Shown: positions 44,529-53,178, numbered from the stretch's first letter. The stretch: 64,000 bases of DNA from Komarekiella atlantica HA4396-MV6 (GCA_019359395.1 JAHHHK010000040.1:1-64000), one strand, 5' to 3'. Made by a program: numbers and translations. The notes: generated from the letters alone by a model not told the origin.

Positions 44529-44972
44529 GTGGCAATTCATCAATTACCTTGTACAAGAGAAACATTATGGTTGAAAATTTTAGGTAAGGGAAGAGTTCAG
44601 CAACAAGTAATAGATGAATTAGAAGCACTCCCACAAGATAATCTCTTACGTTCCAAAGCAATAGACTTATTATTGAGTTTAAAGACTACCTTAGAAGTAA
44701 ATCAAAATGTAGATGAAGAGGATAGAAATTTAATTATGCGCTTATCACCTATTTACGAACAAAAATTAGCAGAAGCTAAACAAAAAGGACTTCAAGAAGG
44801 ACTTCAAGCAGAACGTCGTAATGTTCTCGAAAATTTATTGCGGGTTCGATTTGGCTCTTTAGATGCGGAGTTACGAGTAATTGTTGAACCATTATTGGCA
44901 TTAACTCCAGAAGAATTTACTCCTTTGTTATTGCAACTTACCCGTGAACAATTATTAGAGAGGTTCCTTTAA
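44529..44972 (+). pseudogene. 5'-truncated Rpn/DUF4351-type protein
   Basis: The 147 residues correspond to the C-terminal half of cyanobacterial Rpn-family proteins (PD-(D/E)XK nuclease followed by DUF4351-like tail): 'LPCTRETLWLKILGKGRVQQQVIDELEALP', 'LIMRLSPIYEQKLAEAKQKG' and 'NLLRVRFGSLDAEL'. The nuclease domain expected upstream (about 120 residues) is missing; in its place is the cagtaaa inverted-repeat region. A GTG codon could allow translation of the rest. The call of truncation rests on recalled family length. Confidence 0.65.
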
Positions 44973-45231
44973 AATAATTCAGCTAGAAAAACTGAATTAC
45001 CCATCTTTACTTAAAATCGCGAAATTGGATATTTGAATTTAATATATTAGCTTAATCTCTTACCTAAAAGGCGCGATCGCACCAGATGGAATTTTTCAGT
45101 TAAGCTGTAGGCGATCGCATAAGTTAGCAAACTGCCTAATCAGCATCACATTTTTAACTCTTTGAGTTGAAAATTTTCATTAAAATCTGCTAAATAGGGA
45201 TAAGCGATCGCTAGAGTTTGATTAATCGTAA

Positions 45232-46029
45232 TTATTTGGTCAACTTCGCTAGAAAGTTGAGTAGAAGTGAAGCCACAGTATCCGGTGATTCAACTAACAA
45301 GCCATGACCTCCACGGTTGAGCACTACAATTTCAGCGTTCGGAATACCTTGAGCAAGTTGCTCAGAAAACTTCACCGGAGTGAGAATGTCCTGTTTACCA
45401 ACAATAACCAAGGTAGGACAATGAATATATTTGAGGCGCTCTGTTGTGTCGTTGCCAAGAATAGCTCGGCTGTGATGATAAAGTGTACGAGTAGAAGGCT
45501 GGAAGGGATAGTTGATTGCAAATTCGATTAGGCCTTCTATCATTCCAGGAATCGAGTAAAACTCATCTGTAAATATCCAAGGGAACACGACTTTTTCATA
45601 GAGCTTCAAGTCTACATTGCCAGGGAGGTCGCCCCACGTCTCAATAATGCTATCGAACCGTTCATCACTCTTTGCCCAAGATGATATTAGCACCAGACTT
45701 TTGACCTTTTTAGGGTGTGCCAAAACTAGCTCTTGGGCAATCTGACTACCCATTGAATGACCTAATACATGCACCTTGTCGATGCCAATGGAATCAAGTA
45801 ATAGCGCAACATCACTTGCCATCTGCTGAATACTATAGGGATTGTTAGGTGCAGAACTTCGCCCCATACCCCGATTGTCTAGGCGAATTACCTGATAGTG
45901 CGACAGCGACGGCATTAATAGCGACCAATAAGTATGATCGCAAAGGAAGCCAGCAATTAATAATAAAGGCTCACCCGCTCCCTTAATGTCGTAGAACAAA
46001 TCAATCCCGTTAATCTGAACTTTTGGCAT
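45232..46029 (-). CDS. Alpha/beta hydrolase
   Basis: About 265 residues from ATG 46029 ('MPKVQINGIDLFYDIKGAGEPLLLIAGFLCDHTYWSLL'); the ORF track start would include a repeat hairpin. 'VIRLDNRGMGRSSAPNNPYS', nucleophile elbow 'VHVLGHSMGSQIAQELVL' (Ser), 'TLVIVGKQDILTPVKFSEQLA' (Asp) and 'VLNRGGHGLLVESPDTV' (His) give a complete triad. It resembles 3-oxoadipate enol-lactonase/haloperoxidase-like esterases. Substrate unknown. Confidence 0.87.
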   Translation of the reverse strand: MPKVQINGIDLFYDIKGAGEPLLLIAGFLCDHTYWSLLMPSLSHYQVIRLDNRGMGRSSAPNNPYSIQQMASDVALLLDSIGIDKVHVLGHSMGSQIAQELVLAHPKKVKSLVLISSWAKSDERFDSIIETWGDLPGNVDLKLYEKVVFPWIFTDEFYSIPGMIEGLIEFAINYPFQPSTRTLYHHSRAILGNDTTERLKYIHCPTLVIVGKQDILTPVKFSEQLAQGIPNAEIVVLNRGGHGLLVESPDTVASLLLNFLAKLTK

Positions 46030-46043
46030 AATCAATTGAGCAA

Positions 46044-46080
46044 CAAGATTCCCGACTTCTTTAAGAAGCTGGGAATCTTG
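46044..46080. repeat. Hairpin repeat caagattcccgacttcttt-aagaagctgggaatcttg
   Basis: A near-perfect 18-bp inverted repeat of the 'gatccccgacttctttaagaagtcgggg' family, also found at 49511-49545 and 61991-62023. It sits 15 bp upstream of the hydrolase ATG (minus strand), so it would form a hairpin in that gene's leader. Confidence 0.88.
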
Positions 46081-46151
46081 GAAAAATGTGTTAAATATGG
46101 TTGCATAAATTCTTAACGCACCTCGGATAAGTCTACAAAAGAAGATTATCA

Positions 46152-46424
46152 ATGCGGGACAAACTTATGGTCAAGCCTATTCAGGAACAAAAAGACAGCT
46201 TTATTTATCCACGCAGTCGGTATCATGGTGAATTTAAGCCAGAGAACGTAATATTTAATGCCAACCTTCAGGAATTTTCTCAAAAAGTTGGTTACATTGC
46301 AAACTTAGAAACAGGTGGTAAACTCTCTCCTGAAGAAGCTTATAAATATATCCAGACGCTCTGGAAAGAGTTGAAACATAGTAAGCGGCAACTAAAAATT
46401 GGTTTAAAACAGGATAATTTGTAA
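46152..46424 (+). CDS. Small conserved cyanobacterial protein (DUF7219-like)
   Basis: 90 residues; a start at the second ATG (46167) is equally possible. 'FIYPRSRYHGEFKPENVIFNANLQEFSQKVGYIANLETGGKLSPEEAYKYIQTLWKELKHSKRQL' is a pattern I recall from small cyanobacterial DUF7219 proteins of unknown role. No signal peptide or membrane segment. It is divergent from the hydrolase, the two ORF-track starts touching at 46152. Confidence 0.75.
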   Translation: MRDKLMVKPIQEQKDSFIYPRSRYHGEFKPENVIFNANLQEFSQKVGYIANLETGGKLSPEEAYKYIQTLWKELKHSKRQLKIGLKQDNL

Positions 46425-46428
46425 TTCG

Positions 46429-46530
46429 TAATACTCGCCAAGGGCGAGAAGCAAGCTACGTAATTCGTAATTCGCTCTGGGGATACGCTCTAAGCGTAGC
46501 TATGCCGCAGGCTTTACGTAATTTGTAATT
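46429..46530. repeat. Dispersed taattcgtaat / gcgagaagcaagctacgta repeat
   Basis: 'taattcgtaatactcgccaagggcgagaagcaagctacgtaattcgtaattcgc' followed by 'ggggatacgctctaagcgtagctatgccgcaggc' and 'gtaatttgtaatttgtaatgg'. Same family as at 15570 and 51781. It lies between convergent DUF7219-like and MFS genes. Confidence 0.82.
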
Positions 46531-46556
46531 TGTAATGGTTAGGCTCCGGTTCTCTA

Positions 46557-47750
46557 TCAAAGGCTGCGCGTAGCTTGCTTCTGCTTGACAAGCCAGATGG
46601 AGAGCAAGGCGAGTGAGACACCAGCTGCTATAAAACAAGGAACATAGCCGAAACTATCCACAATCCTACCAAAGGCTGCTGCACCGATTCCCTGTCCGAT
46701 AAACAGGTTGAAGGCGAACAGTGAGACAGCAGTGCCTCTAGCTTCAGGTGTTAATTCCGTGGCTTGAGTCTGGAGAGTACTATGCATCATATAAAAGCCT
46801 AATCCTGTTAACATGCTCAAAGGGATAAATAGCACCCAGTTCTGGAAAAGTGCGATCGCTAAAAAGCCTATGCACATTAAGCTACCTCCAACCCCAATTA
46901 GACCAATCTCACCCAGTCGCCGCACCAACCACTTCACGGAACGACTGTAAATTAATCCACCCAATCCAAAACCACTGAGCATAAACCCGATCACTACATA
47001 GGGTAGATTATATTGCTCTCTCAAAAATGCACCAACGTAAGCAAATCCCCCAAACACACAAAAGCCTTCTATAAATACTCCTAAAATCACGGTACGCGCA
47101 ACAGGTTGAGTCATGAGTTGGTAATAAGGCCGGAGTGTTATCACTACTCGACCTTGGGAACGATTTCCATCACTGAGGTGGCGCGTTCCCCGCCACAGAA
47201 ATCCAGCAATACCAAGAGAGACGATACCAAATAACAGAAAGATGTCACGCCAGCCGATATATTCCCCAAAAATGCCTCCCAAACTACCGCCCAGAATTTG
47301 ACCCAGCACCAGCGCACTCAAATAGCGTCCGATAGCCGTTTGGCGTTGTTCGTAAGGGAAATTGTCGCCAATATAAGCAAGTGTAATCGGGATGATCCCA
47401 GCAGCAGCCATCCCCGTCAAAAACCGCAGCAAGGTAAGTAAAACGATATTTGAGACAAAAGCACAAATAGCTGTACCTATGGCAAATGCTACGAGTGCTG
47501 CTGTAATTACCTTAAGTTTGCCGATGCGATCGCCCAATGGGCCATAAACTAATTGAAATAGTCCGTAGGGAATCGTATAGGCCGAGATAATCACCGCAGC
47601 ACTACCAACGCCAACGTTGAACTCGTCCGCAATGATATGCAACAGGGGGTCAATCACACGCGCATCAGCAATTACCATAAAGGCAGCAGCGCCCAATAGT
47701 CCTAATGAGACAGGTGTTTTGCCTGTTATATCTGTTGCTAACTTGCCCAC
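46557..47750 (-). CDS. MFS transporter (drug/arabinose efflux type)
   Basis: The 397-residue, 12-helix major facilitator has loop 2-3 motif 'GPLGDRIGKLKVITAALVAF' (G-x-x-x-D-R-x-G-R/K), 'FLTGMAAAGIIPITLAYIGDNFPYEQRQTAIGRYLSA' and 'GLGFYMMHSTLQTQATELTPEARGTAVSLFAFNLFIGQGIG'. The pattern resembles predicted arabinose efflux permeases. The substrate is unknown. Its C-terminus runs into dispersed repeat sequence ('KQKQATRSL' near 'gcgcgtagcttgcttctgcttg'), so the final codons may be repeat-derived. A GNAT gene lies 10 bp upstream, same strand. Confidence 0.87.
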   Translation of the reverse strand: MGKLATDITGKTPVSLGLLGAAAFMVIADARVIDPLLHIIADEFNVGVGSAAVIISAYTIPYGLFQLVYGPLGDRIGKLKVITAALVAFAIGTAICAFVSNIVLLTLLRFLTGMAAAGIIPITLAYIGDNFPYEQRQTAIGRYLSALVLGQILGGSLGGIFGEYIGWRDIFLLFGIVSLGIAGFLWRGTRHLSDGNRSQGRVVITLRPYYQLMTQPVARTVILGVFIEGFCVFGGFAYVGAFLREQYNLPYVVIGFMLSGFGLGGLIYSRSVKWLVRRLGEIGLIGVGGSLMCIGFLAIALFQNWVLFIPLSMLTGLGFYMMHSTLQTQATELTPEARGTAVSLFAFNLFIGQGIGAAAFGRIVDSFGYVPCFIAAGVSLALLSIWLVKQKQATRSL

Positions 47751-47759
47751 TCACTTCTC

Positions 47760-48305
47760 CTATTTGGTAAGCACAAACTGCTCTAGGTCGTGATACTGCC
47801 CCTTAAAGAAACCACACTGTTTCAGGACACCTTGGCTTTGAAAACCTAACTTTTTCAGCAACTTTTTAGAAGCTATATTGTCCTGCATGACTTGGGCAAT
47901 AACGAAACGCAAATCAATTTTCTTAAACCCAAATTGCAATATGGTACGCACCGCCTCAGTCATGATACCTTGTCTCCAAAAAGTGCTTGCAAGCTCGTAG
48001 CCGACCTCAGCAGAGGGTTCTTGTGTGTTCCACCTCAACCCACAAGAACCGATCAAAATATTGTCTTGCTTATGGGCAATTCCCCAGCGAATTCCATCTC
48101 CTCGCTCAAATTGCTTGGCTCTGCGTTCAGTAACAGCGATTGCTTCTTCAATCGAAGTAAAGGTATCAAGATCATGAAACTGAGTCACGGCGGGATCAGA
48201 GAACACACTAAAGATAGCTTCAGCATCTTTCAAAGTTGTCTCACGAAGAAGTAGCCTTTCTGTTTCTAATTGAGGAAAGGAAGATAATGAGAAGTTATTG
48301 CCCAT
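47760..48305 (-). CDS. GNAT family N-acetyltransferase (RimJ/RimL-like)
   Basis: 181 residues from ATG 48305 (the ORF track's GTG start is 10 codons earlier). 'FPQLETERLLLRETTLKDAEAIFSVFSDPAVTQFHDLDTF' is the typical RimJ-like opening; 'AEVGYELASTFWRQGIMTEAVRTIL' supplies the acetyl-CoA pyrophosphate loop region (normally R/Q-x-x-G-x-G/A), and 'NIASKKLLKKLGFQSQGVLKQ' the C-terminal motif. Acetylates an amine or protein N-terminus; target unknown. The gene ends 10 bp before the MFS start, suggesting an operon, perhaps for resistance. Confidence 0.87.
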   Translation of the reverse strand: MGNNFSLSSFPQLETERLLLRETTLKDAEAIFSVFSDPAVTQFHDLDTFTSIEEAIAVTERRAKQFERGDGIRWGIAHKQDNILIGSCGLRWNTQEPSAEVGYELASTFWRQGIMTEAVRTILQFGFKKIDLRFVIAQVMQDNIASKKLLKKLGFQSQGVLKQCGFFKGQYHDLEQFVLTK

Positions 48306-48357
48306 AGTTGCTTTTGAGTTAGTGATCACCGCCACAGTAACAAAATACTCAAGATGC

Positions 48358-49056
48358 TCAACGCTGAACCGTATTTACTGACTGGTTAAATAACAAATCC
48401 CGTGACTTTTCGATATCCAACGTCTGATTTTTGAAAGCTTCTGCTTTTTCATAAGCGCGAATTGTTGCTGGACGTGCCTGAATTGTCTCAAACCAGCGCT
48501 TCAAGTTGAGAAAATCCTCTAGCTTCTGGCTTTGGCGCTCATAAGGCACAATCCAGGGATAAGCGGCAATATCAGCGATGGAATAATCGCCAGCCACAAA
48601 CTCTCTATCTGCCAGTCGCTTATTTAGGACTGCATATAAGCGTCCCGTCTCCTTCACGTAGCGATTGATGGCATAGTCAATCTTTTCGGGAGCATAGCTA
48701 CTAAAGTGATGGTTTTGTCCCGCCATTGGCCCTAGTCCTCCCATTTGCCAGAATAACCACTCTAGGGTTGCAACGCGATCGCGCAAATCTTGAGAAATCA
48801 ATTTCCCGGTTTTTTCTGCCAAATACAGCAAAATTGCACCAGACTCGAAGACGGAAATTGGCGCACCTCCGGTTGCTGGTTCATGGTCAACAATTGCTGG
48901 GATGCGATTATTAGGGGAAATCTGAAGAAATTCCGGTTTAAATTGATCCCCAGCGCCAATATTCACAGGAATAATTGTGTACGGTAAGCCGACTTCTTCT
49001 AAGAACATCGTGATTTTATGACCGTTTGGGGTTGTCCAATAATAAAGCTCAATCAT
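48358..49056 (-). CDS. Glutathione S-transferase (Ure2p/YfcG-like)
   Basis: The 232-residue protein has an N-terminal thioredoxin-fold domain ('MIELYYWTTPNGHKITMFLEEVGLPYTIIPVNIGAGDQFKPEFLQISPNNRIPAIVD'), with T-P-N-G-x-K of the nu-class YfcG/YghU group, then 'SVFESGAILLYLAEKTG' and an all-helical C-terminal domain ('WLFWQMGGLGPMAGQNHHF', 'DYSIADIAAYPWI'). Such enzymes show disulfide reductase or peroxidase activity with glutathione. Upstream of the GNAT and MFS genes on the same strand, 52 bp apart. Confidence 0.92.
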   Translation of the reverse strand: MIELYYWTTPNGHKITMFLEEVGLPYTIIPVNIGAGDQFKPEFLQISPNNRIPAIVDHEPATGGAPISVFESGAILLYLAEKTGKLISQDLRDRVATLEWLFWQMGGLGPMAGQNHHFSSYAPEKIDYAINRYVKETGRLYAVLNKRLADREFVAGDYSIADIAAYPWIVPYERQSQKLEDFLNLKRWFETIQARPATIRAYEKAEAFKNQTLDIEKSRDLLFNQSVNTVQR

Positions 49057-49731
49057 GGGTTTATCCTATTGTGTTTGATTCAGTATTAGCACGGATAGCC
49101 GAGTTGAATTATAACGTCTCTGCTCCTGATGTTTTTTGCTCAACAGCGAACATGAATCAAAAAAACTACGATAAATTGAGAATTAAAGAGCGATCAAGTT
49201 TAGATGTAGGTCAAAACTTCAACCTGTACGAGTAGTAATTATGACTTTAGTGATTTGGCGATCGCTACCCAAACTCGATGATGAATCTGAAGAATCGGCG
49301 TTAGATATTTTACATACTTCTATCTCTAGAATTTCTCAACCCACGGACGTAGTTCAATTTCCCATGTCCAAGCACTGCGCGGTTGACGTAGAATGCTCAG
49401 ATAAGTCTGAGCGATGTCTACGATGGTCACTGAGCCAAGTCGAAGTGCGGGCTACGCCTACGCTTCTGGATCAAGAGTGCGATCAGGATTGTCTACCCGC
49501 TCTGGGCTATTAGATCCCCGACTTCTTTAAGAAGTCAGGGATCTAACCACCGCCAACGACCACTAGCTTTTATAAGGATTACCTATTGTGTCTACAGAGA
49601 CGTTGTAGGAGAATGGTAAACGACCAGGATTCAAGCGTGTTACGTAATTTATGACATTGCTGTAGCGCTTTTTATTATCGGACTTAATGCCCTGTAGGTG
49701 TAAAAAGTCGCCGAAAAGCAGATTACAGGGA
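49057..49731. other. 675-bp gap without a supported gene; contains a hairpin repeat
   Basis: A 90-codon ORF at 49241-49513 ('MTLVIWRSLPKLDDESEESALD') has no recognisable domain and its second half is built from repeat-like sequence ('gcgggctacgcctacgc'); I do not accept it as a gene. At 49511-49545 'tagatccccgacttctttaagaagtcagggatcta' is a copy of the hairpin family also at 46044 and 61991. Confidence 0.6.
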
Positions 49732-50841
49732 TTAATGATTGGCTACCTTGCTAGCAACCGACCAAAATGGATAGTCTGTATATCCCTTATCAGTACCACC
49801 ATAAAAGGTTGTCGGATCTGCTTCATTCAGTGGTGCATTTAAAGCCAAGCGTCTGGGTAAATCTGGATTTGATATAAATAAAGTGCCAAAGGCAACTAAA
49901 TCCGCTTCTTTTTTTGCCAATACAGCATTACCTTTTTCACGGGTATAACCGCCATTGACGATGAGTGTACCTGTAAAGCGATCGCGCAAATGACTTGTTG
50001 GCACAATCGTCCCACCATGTCTTATGTCTGCGTCTGTGGCTTCAAACAGATGTAAATATGCCAAATCAAACCTGTTCAACGCTTGAGCCGCATAACCAAA
50101 AGTTTCTAGGGGATTAGAGTCACGCATGTCATTAAAGGTTCCACTGGGGGAAAGGCGCACCCCTACTCGGTTAGAATCCCACACACTAGTTACCGCCTCT
50201 GTCACTTCCAACAAAAATCGTGCTCGATTCTCAATTGTACCGCCATATTTATCTGTGCGTTGATTAGTACCATCCCGGAGGAATTGGTCAATTAAATAAC
50301 CATTAGCTGCGTGAATTTCTACCCCATCAAACCCAGCTGCTAGTGCATTTGCAGCGCCCTGACGGTACTGTTCCACAATTCCCGGTATTTCCGAAGTTTC
50401 CAAAGCACGGGGAGTAACAAAAGGTTTTTTGCCCTCAAATGTTGATGCCTCACCTTTGGGTGCAATAGCAGAAGGTGCTACAGGTAAAGCTCCATCCGGT
50501 TGTAAATCAGGGTGAGAAATCCTACCTACATGCCATAGTTGCAGAAAAATTTTCCCTCCTTCTTGATGCACAGCATCCGTTACCAACCTCCAACCCGCAA
50601 TCTGTTCTGGTGAATGAATTCCTGGTGTAAGAGGATACCCTTGCCCTTGAGGAGCAACCTGAGTTGCTTCCGCAATAATCAGCCCAGCCGAAGCGCGTTG
50701 GACGTAGTAAGTAGCGTTAAGTTGGCGTGGAACGTTTCCCTCACCTGCTCTGTTTCGAGTTAGGGGAGCCATAACTATACGGTTGGATAGTTCCAAATTA
50801 CCCAACTGATAAGGAGAAAATAAGTTGATCTCAGTATTCAT
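49732..50841 (-). CDS. Old yellow enzyme family ene-reductase (NemA-like)
   Basis: 369 residues from ATG 50841, preceded by 'ttggag' (the ORF track uses an upstream TTG). FMN-dependent TIM barrel: 'NLELSNRIVMAPLTRNRA', 'HVGRISHPDLQPDGALPVAPSAI', 'GFDGVEIHAANGYLIDQFLRDGTNQRTDKYGG' (H-x-x-N active site), 'ENRARFLLEVTEAV' and 'LVAFGTLFISNPDLPRRL'. Reduces activated C=C bonds or nitro/electrophile substrates with NADPH. It lies downstream of trxA2 in the same direction, behind a palindromic repeat, so it may be read from the RexT-controlled promoter. Confidence 0.93.
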   Translation of the reverse strand: MNTEINLFSPYQLGNLELSNRIVMAPLTRNRAGEGNVPRQLNATYYVQRASAGLIIAEATQVAPQGQGYPLTPGIHSPEQIAGWRLVTDAVHQEGGKIFLQLWHVGRISHPDLQPDGALPVAPSAIAPKGEASTFEGKKPFVTPRALETSEIPGIVEQYRQGAANALAAGFDGVEIHAANGYLIDQFLRDGTNQRTDKYGGTIENRARFLLEVTEAVTSVWDSNRVGVRLSPSGTFNDMRDSNPLETFGYAAQALNRFDLAYLHLFEATDADIRHGGTIVPTSHLRDRFTGTLIVNGGYTREKGNAVLAKKEADLVAFGTLFISNPDLPRRLALNAPLNEADPTTFYGGTDKGYTDYPFWSVASKVANH

Positions 50842-50892
50842 TGGTTGTATCTCCAAATGTGTGTAGAAAACTGGTAGGAGACAAGGACAAGA

Positions 50893-50955
50893 GTAGAGAC
50901 GCGATTAATCGCGTCTGTACAAGAAGACGCGATTAATCGCGTCTGTACAAGAGTC
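50893..50955. repeat. Two tandem gacgcgattaatcgcgtctgtacaa palindromes
   Basis: Two direct copies of the 18-bp palindrome 'gacgcgattaatcgcgtc' each followed by 'tgtacaaga'. It lies between trxA2 and the ene-reductase gene, where it could be a processing or termination stem. Confidence 0.92.
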
Positions 50956-51008
50956 AAGCGTCAATTGTAATTTTTCTTCCCCTGCTCCCCTGCCCCCACT
51001 CAGCCCTA

Positions 51009-51335
51009 TTATGAAATATGCTGTGCTAAGGTCTTATTTAAGGTGGTCTTTGGCACTGCCCCCACGACAGTATCGACTTGCCGACCACCCTTAAATACCA
51101 TCAGTGTCGGTATGCTGCGAATCCCGTAGTGGCTAGCGACAGTAGGATTTTGATCTGTGTTCAGCTTCACAAATTTCACCTGTCCTTCGTATTCCGTAGC
51201 AACTTCATCGACTACTGGGCCCACCATCCGACAAGGGCCACACCAAGGTGCCCAAAAGTCCACTAAGACTGGAATCTCACTTTCTAGAACTTCTTGTTTG
51301 AACGTGGCTTCTGTGACATTTGTGATGGATGACAT
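51009..51335 (-). CDS. trxA2: Thioredoxin (TrxA2-like)
   Basis: The 108-residue thioredoxin has the active site '[15 protein letters not shown]', '[30 protein letters not shown]' with the cis-Pro loop, and the usual C-terminal helix. It is divergent from an ArsR-family gene that matches RexT; in Anabaena 7120 RexT represses trxA2 and releases DNA on peroxide oxidation. That arrangement and the operator at 51363 support the trxA2 name. The start ATG is followed by '[19 protein letters not shown]'. Confidence 0.93.
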   Translation of the reverse strand: MSSITNVTEATFKQEVLESEIPVLVDFWAPWCGPCRMVGPVVDEVATEYEGQVKFVKLNTDQNPTVASHYGIRSIPTLMVFKGGRQVDTVVGAVPKTTLNKTLAQHIS

Positions 51336-51362
51336 AAATCGTCCTTCTGCTTTAATTCTATA

Positions 51363-51379
51363 ATTCGATAATATCGAAT
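51363..51379. promoter_or_regulatory. Perfect palindrome attcgata-a-tatcgaat, candidate RexT operator
   Basis: An 8-bp perfect inverted repeat around one A in the 81-bp gap between divergent trxA2 and rexT. ArsR/SmtB repressors bind such imperfect 12-2-12 or similar palindromes overlapping promoters. It lies 27 bp from the trxA2 ATG and 37 bp from the rexT ATG, so one bound dimer could control both genes. Confidence 0.75.
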
Positions 51380-51416
51380 AAGAAAAATATATGCCACTTT
51401 AAGAGATAATGCAACT

Positions 51417-51761
51417 ATGAAATTCTTATATCACCCAGATAGAAAAGACATATCTTTACCAGGAGTGCTGTATGCATTGGGCGACCCTGTGCGGCTAGAG
51501 ATTGTGCGGCTGCTGGCTACTGAGGGGGAACAGTGCTGTGCTGGATTCGATTTTGCGATCGCCAAATCAACTATGTCCAATCACTTTAAGATTTTGCGAG
51601 AGTCGGGGATAGTCTTGACACGCAAAGAAGGAACGCAGCACATCAACAGGCTGCGGCATGAAGATTTAGAAGCGCTGTTTCCAGGGTTGCTAGATGCGGT
51701 GTTGCAATCGGCTCAACCGTTGCCTATTTGCTCAGCAGCTAAACAAACATCACAGATCTAA
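51417..51761 (+). CDS. rexT: ArsR-family redox-sensing repressor RexT
   Basis: The 114-residue winged-helix protein: 'LPGVLYALGDPVRLEIVRLLATEGEQCCAGFDFAIAKSTMSNHFKILRESGIVLTRKEG'. Vicinal Cys40-Cys41 match the two cysteines that form the redox disulfide in Anabaena RexT; no ArsR metal box (ELCVCDL) is present. It lies divergent from a thioredoxin gene, as in Anabaena. It senses hydrogen peroxide and derepresses trxA2. The C-terminus has one further Cys ('LPICSAAKQ'). Confidence 0.92.
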   Translation: MKFLYHPDRKDISLPGVLYALGDPVRLEIVRLLATEGEQCCAGFDFAIAKSTMSNHFKILRESGIVLTRKEGTQHINRLRHEDLEALFPGLLDAVLQSAQPLPICSAAKQTSQI

Positions 51762-51780
51762 GCACATCTCATTACTTTGT

Positions 51781-51870
51781 GAATTCGTAATACTCGCCTG
51801 CGGTGAGAAGCAAGCTACGTAATTCGTAATACTCGCCTGCGGCGAGAAGCAAGCTACGTAATTCGTAATT
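51781..51870. repeat. Doubled taattcgtaatactcgcctgcgg.gagaagcaagctacg repeat
   Basis: Two direct copies of the repeat at 15570 and 46429, about 45 bp each ('aattcgtaatactcgcctgcggtgagaagcaagctacgt' and the same with ggcgag). It occupies the start of the 51762-52252 gap; the rest of the gap is A/T-rich with no gene. Confidence 0.9.
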
Positions 51871-52252
51871 AAGAAAGTCTTACTTAGTCTGGGTTTCAGG
51901 GTTTGTATCTATTTCATTATTTTCGTGAAATGGTATGAGATGTGCAAGATAGCCTGTGTATAGCCATGTTCATGGGCTGCTTGGCGATACCTTGATAGAT
52001 GAGTGTCGTAAAATACAAAAAAAATGTATTTTATATCTTAGGGTAGATGAAAAAATTATTTTATTTAGAAGAGTAAATTATGGATAATTTTCAGCCATGT
52101 AATTTTAAGAGAAAATCAGCTAAGCATTAGTTAGCCAAACCCTGTTGCTTGATGAATTTACGACAAATCTAGTTTCGCTACTTGAGGTACAATCAGCTAC
52201 TTTCCTAAAAGGAGAATGAGATGTTAAGACGCACAAATTGCTATCAGCAAAG

Positions 52253-53050
52253 ATGAATCAAGTGTCTCCCGTATCAATTGCTCAGTTAACAGATACGCAT
52301 CTGTTTGCTTTGGAAAAACGCCAGCTGCTAGGAGTGCCCACTACAGAGTCTTTCCAAGCAGTTATAGAGCGGTTAAAGAATCTACAACCTGAACTTGATT
52401 TACTACTGTTAACAGGAGATTTGTCTGGTGATGGTACGCCTGAGTCCTATGAAAATCTCCAAAATCTGCTGAGTCCACTACAAATACTGAGTTACTGGTT
52501 GCCAGGAAATCATGACTGTGCGATCGCAATGGATGAAATTTTAAATCTGGGGATGGTTTCCCGGCGTAAGTCTTTTAAACGCGGCAGTTGGAATTTTATC
52601 TTACTCAATTCTTGTGTGCCTGGGTGCGTACATGGTCATCTTTCAGCCAAAATTCTGGATTGGCTAGACTCTGAATTAAAAATGTTGGGTGAAAACCCGA
52701 CTGTGGTAGCGCTACACCATTCGCCTCTTCTCATCAATTCTCAATGGTTAGATGCAAGTATCCTAAAAAATCCAGAGGAACTTTTTGCTGTCTTGGATAG
52801 TCACCCACAAGTCAAGTTAGTTTTATTTGGGCACATTCACCAAGAATTTCAGTCTCAGCGTTACGGCGTCCATTATCTGGGTACTCCCTCAACTTGCATT
52901 CAGTTTCAACCAGAAAGCTCAACTTTTGCGATCGACCAAACACCACCTGGGTTTCGTTTATTAAAACTATATCCCAATGGTGATTGGCAAAGCTGGATTG
53001 AGCGAGTTCCTTATTCTTACCCACAAGAATTTGTAGCGATCGGATGTTAA
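52253..53050 (+). CDS. cpdA: Metallophosphoesterase, CpdA-like (3',5'-cyclic nucleotide phosphodiesterase)
   Basis: 265 residues from ATG 52253 ('MNQVSPVSIAQLTDTHLFA'). The calcineurin-like metal site is complete: 'LTDTHLF' (D-x-H), 'LLLLTGDLSGDGTPESY' (GD), 'YWLPGNHDCAI' (GNHD), 'VALHHSPLLI' (H) and 'LVLFGHIHQEF' (GHxH). Length and motif spacing match CpdA-type class III phosphodiesterases, which degrade cAMP. The biological substrate is not certain. It converges with cpcT across a shared terminator. Confidence 0.85.
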   Translation: MNQVSPVSIAQLTDTHLFALEKRQLLGVPTTESFQAVIERLKNLQPELDLLLLTGDLSGDGTPESYENLQNLLSPLQILSYWLPGNHDCAIAMDEILNLGMVSRRKSFKRGSWNFILLNSCVPGCVHGHLSAKILDWLDSELKMLGENPTVVALHHSPLLINSQWLDASILKNPEELFAVLDSHPQVKLVLFGHIHQEFQSQRYGVHYLGTPSTCIQFQPESSTFAIDQTPPGFRLLKLYPNGDWQSWIERVPYSYPQEFVAIGC

Positions 53051-53070
53051 GAAAGTTAGGAGATTTCATC

Positions 53071-53128
53071 TTTGTGTCTTAGTGGTCAAAAAATTGACTT
53101 TTGAACCACTAAGGCACTAAGACACAAA
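53071..53128. terminator. Bidirectional stem between cpdA-like and cpcT genes
   Basis: 'tttgtgtcttagtg' and 'cactaagacacaaa' are exact reverse complements, with an additional 'ggttcaa'-type pairing inward. The stem lies 20 bp after one stop codon and 50 bp before the other, between convergent genes. Flanking bases are only modestly T-rich. Confidence 0.65.
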
Positions 53129-53178
53129 GAAAATTACATTACACTTTGAAATGGCTACTCATCACTCCTAACTTATCA

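Noticed and set aside
49241-49513. 90-aa ORF between GST and the ene-reductase
   Set aside because: No domain and its second half consists of repeat-like G/C modules; no coding signal is convincing.
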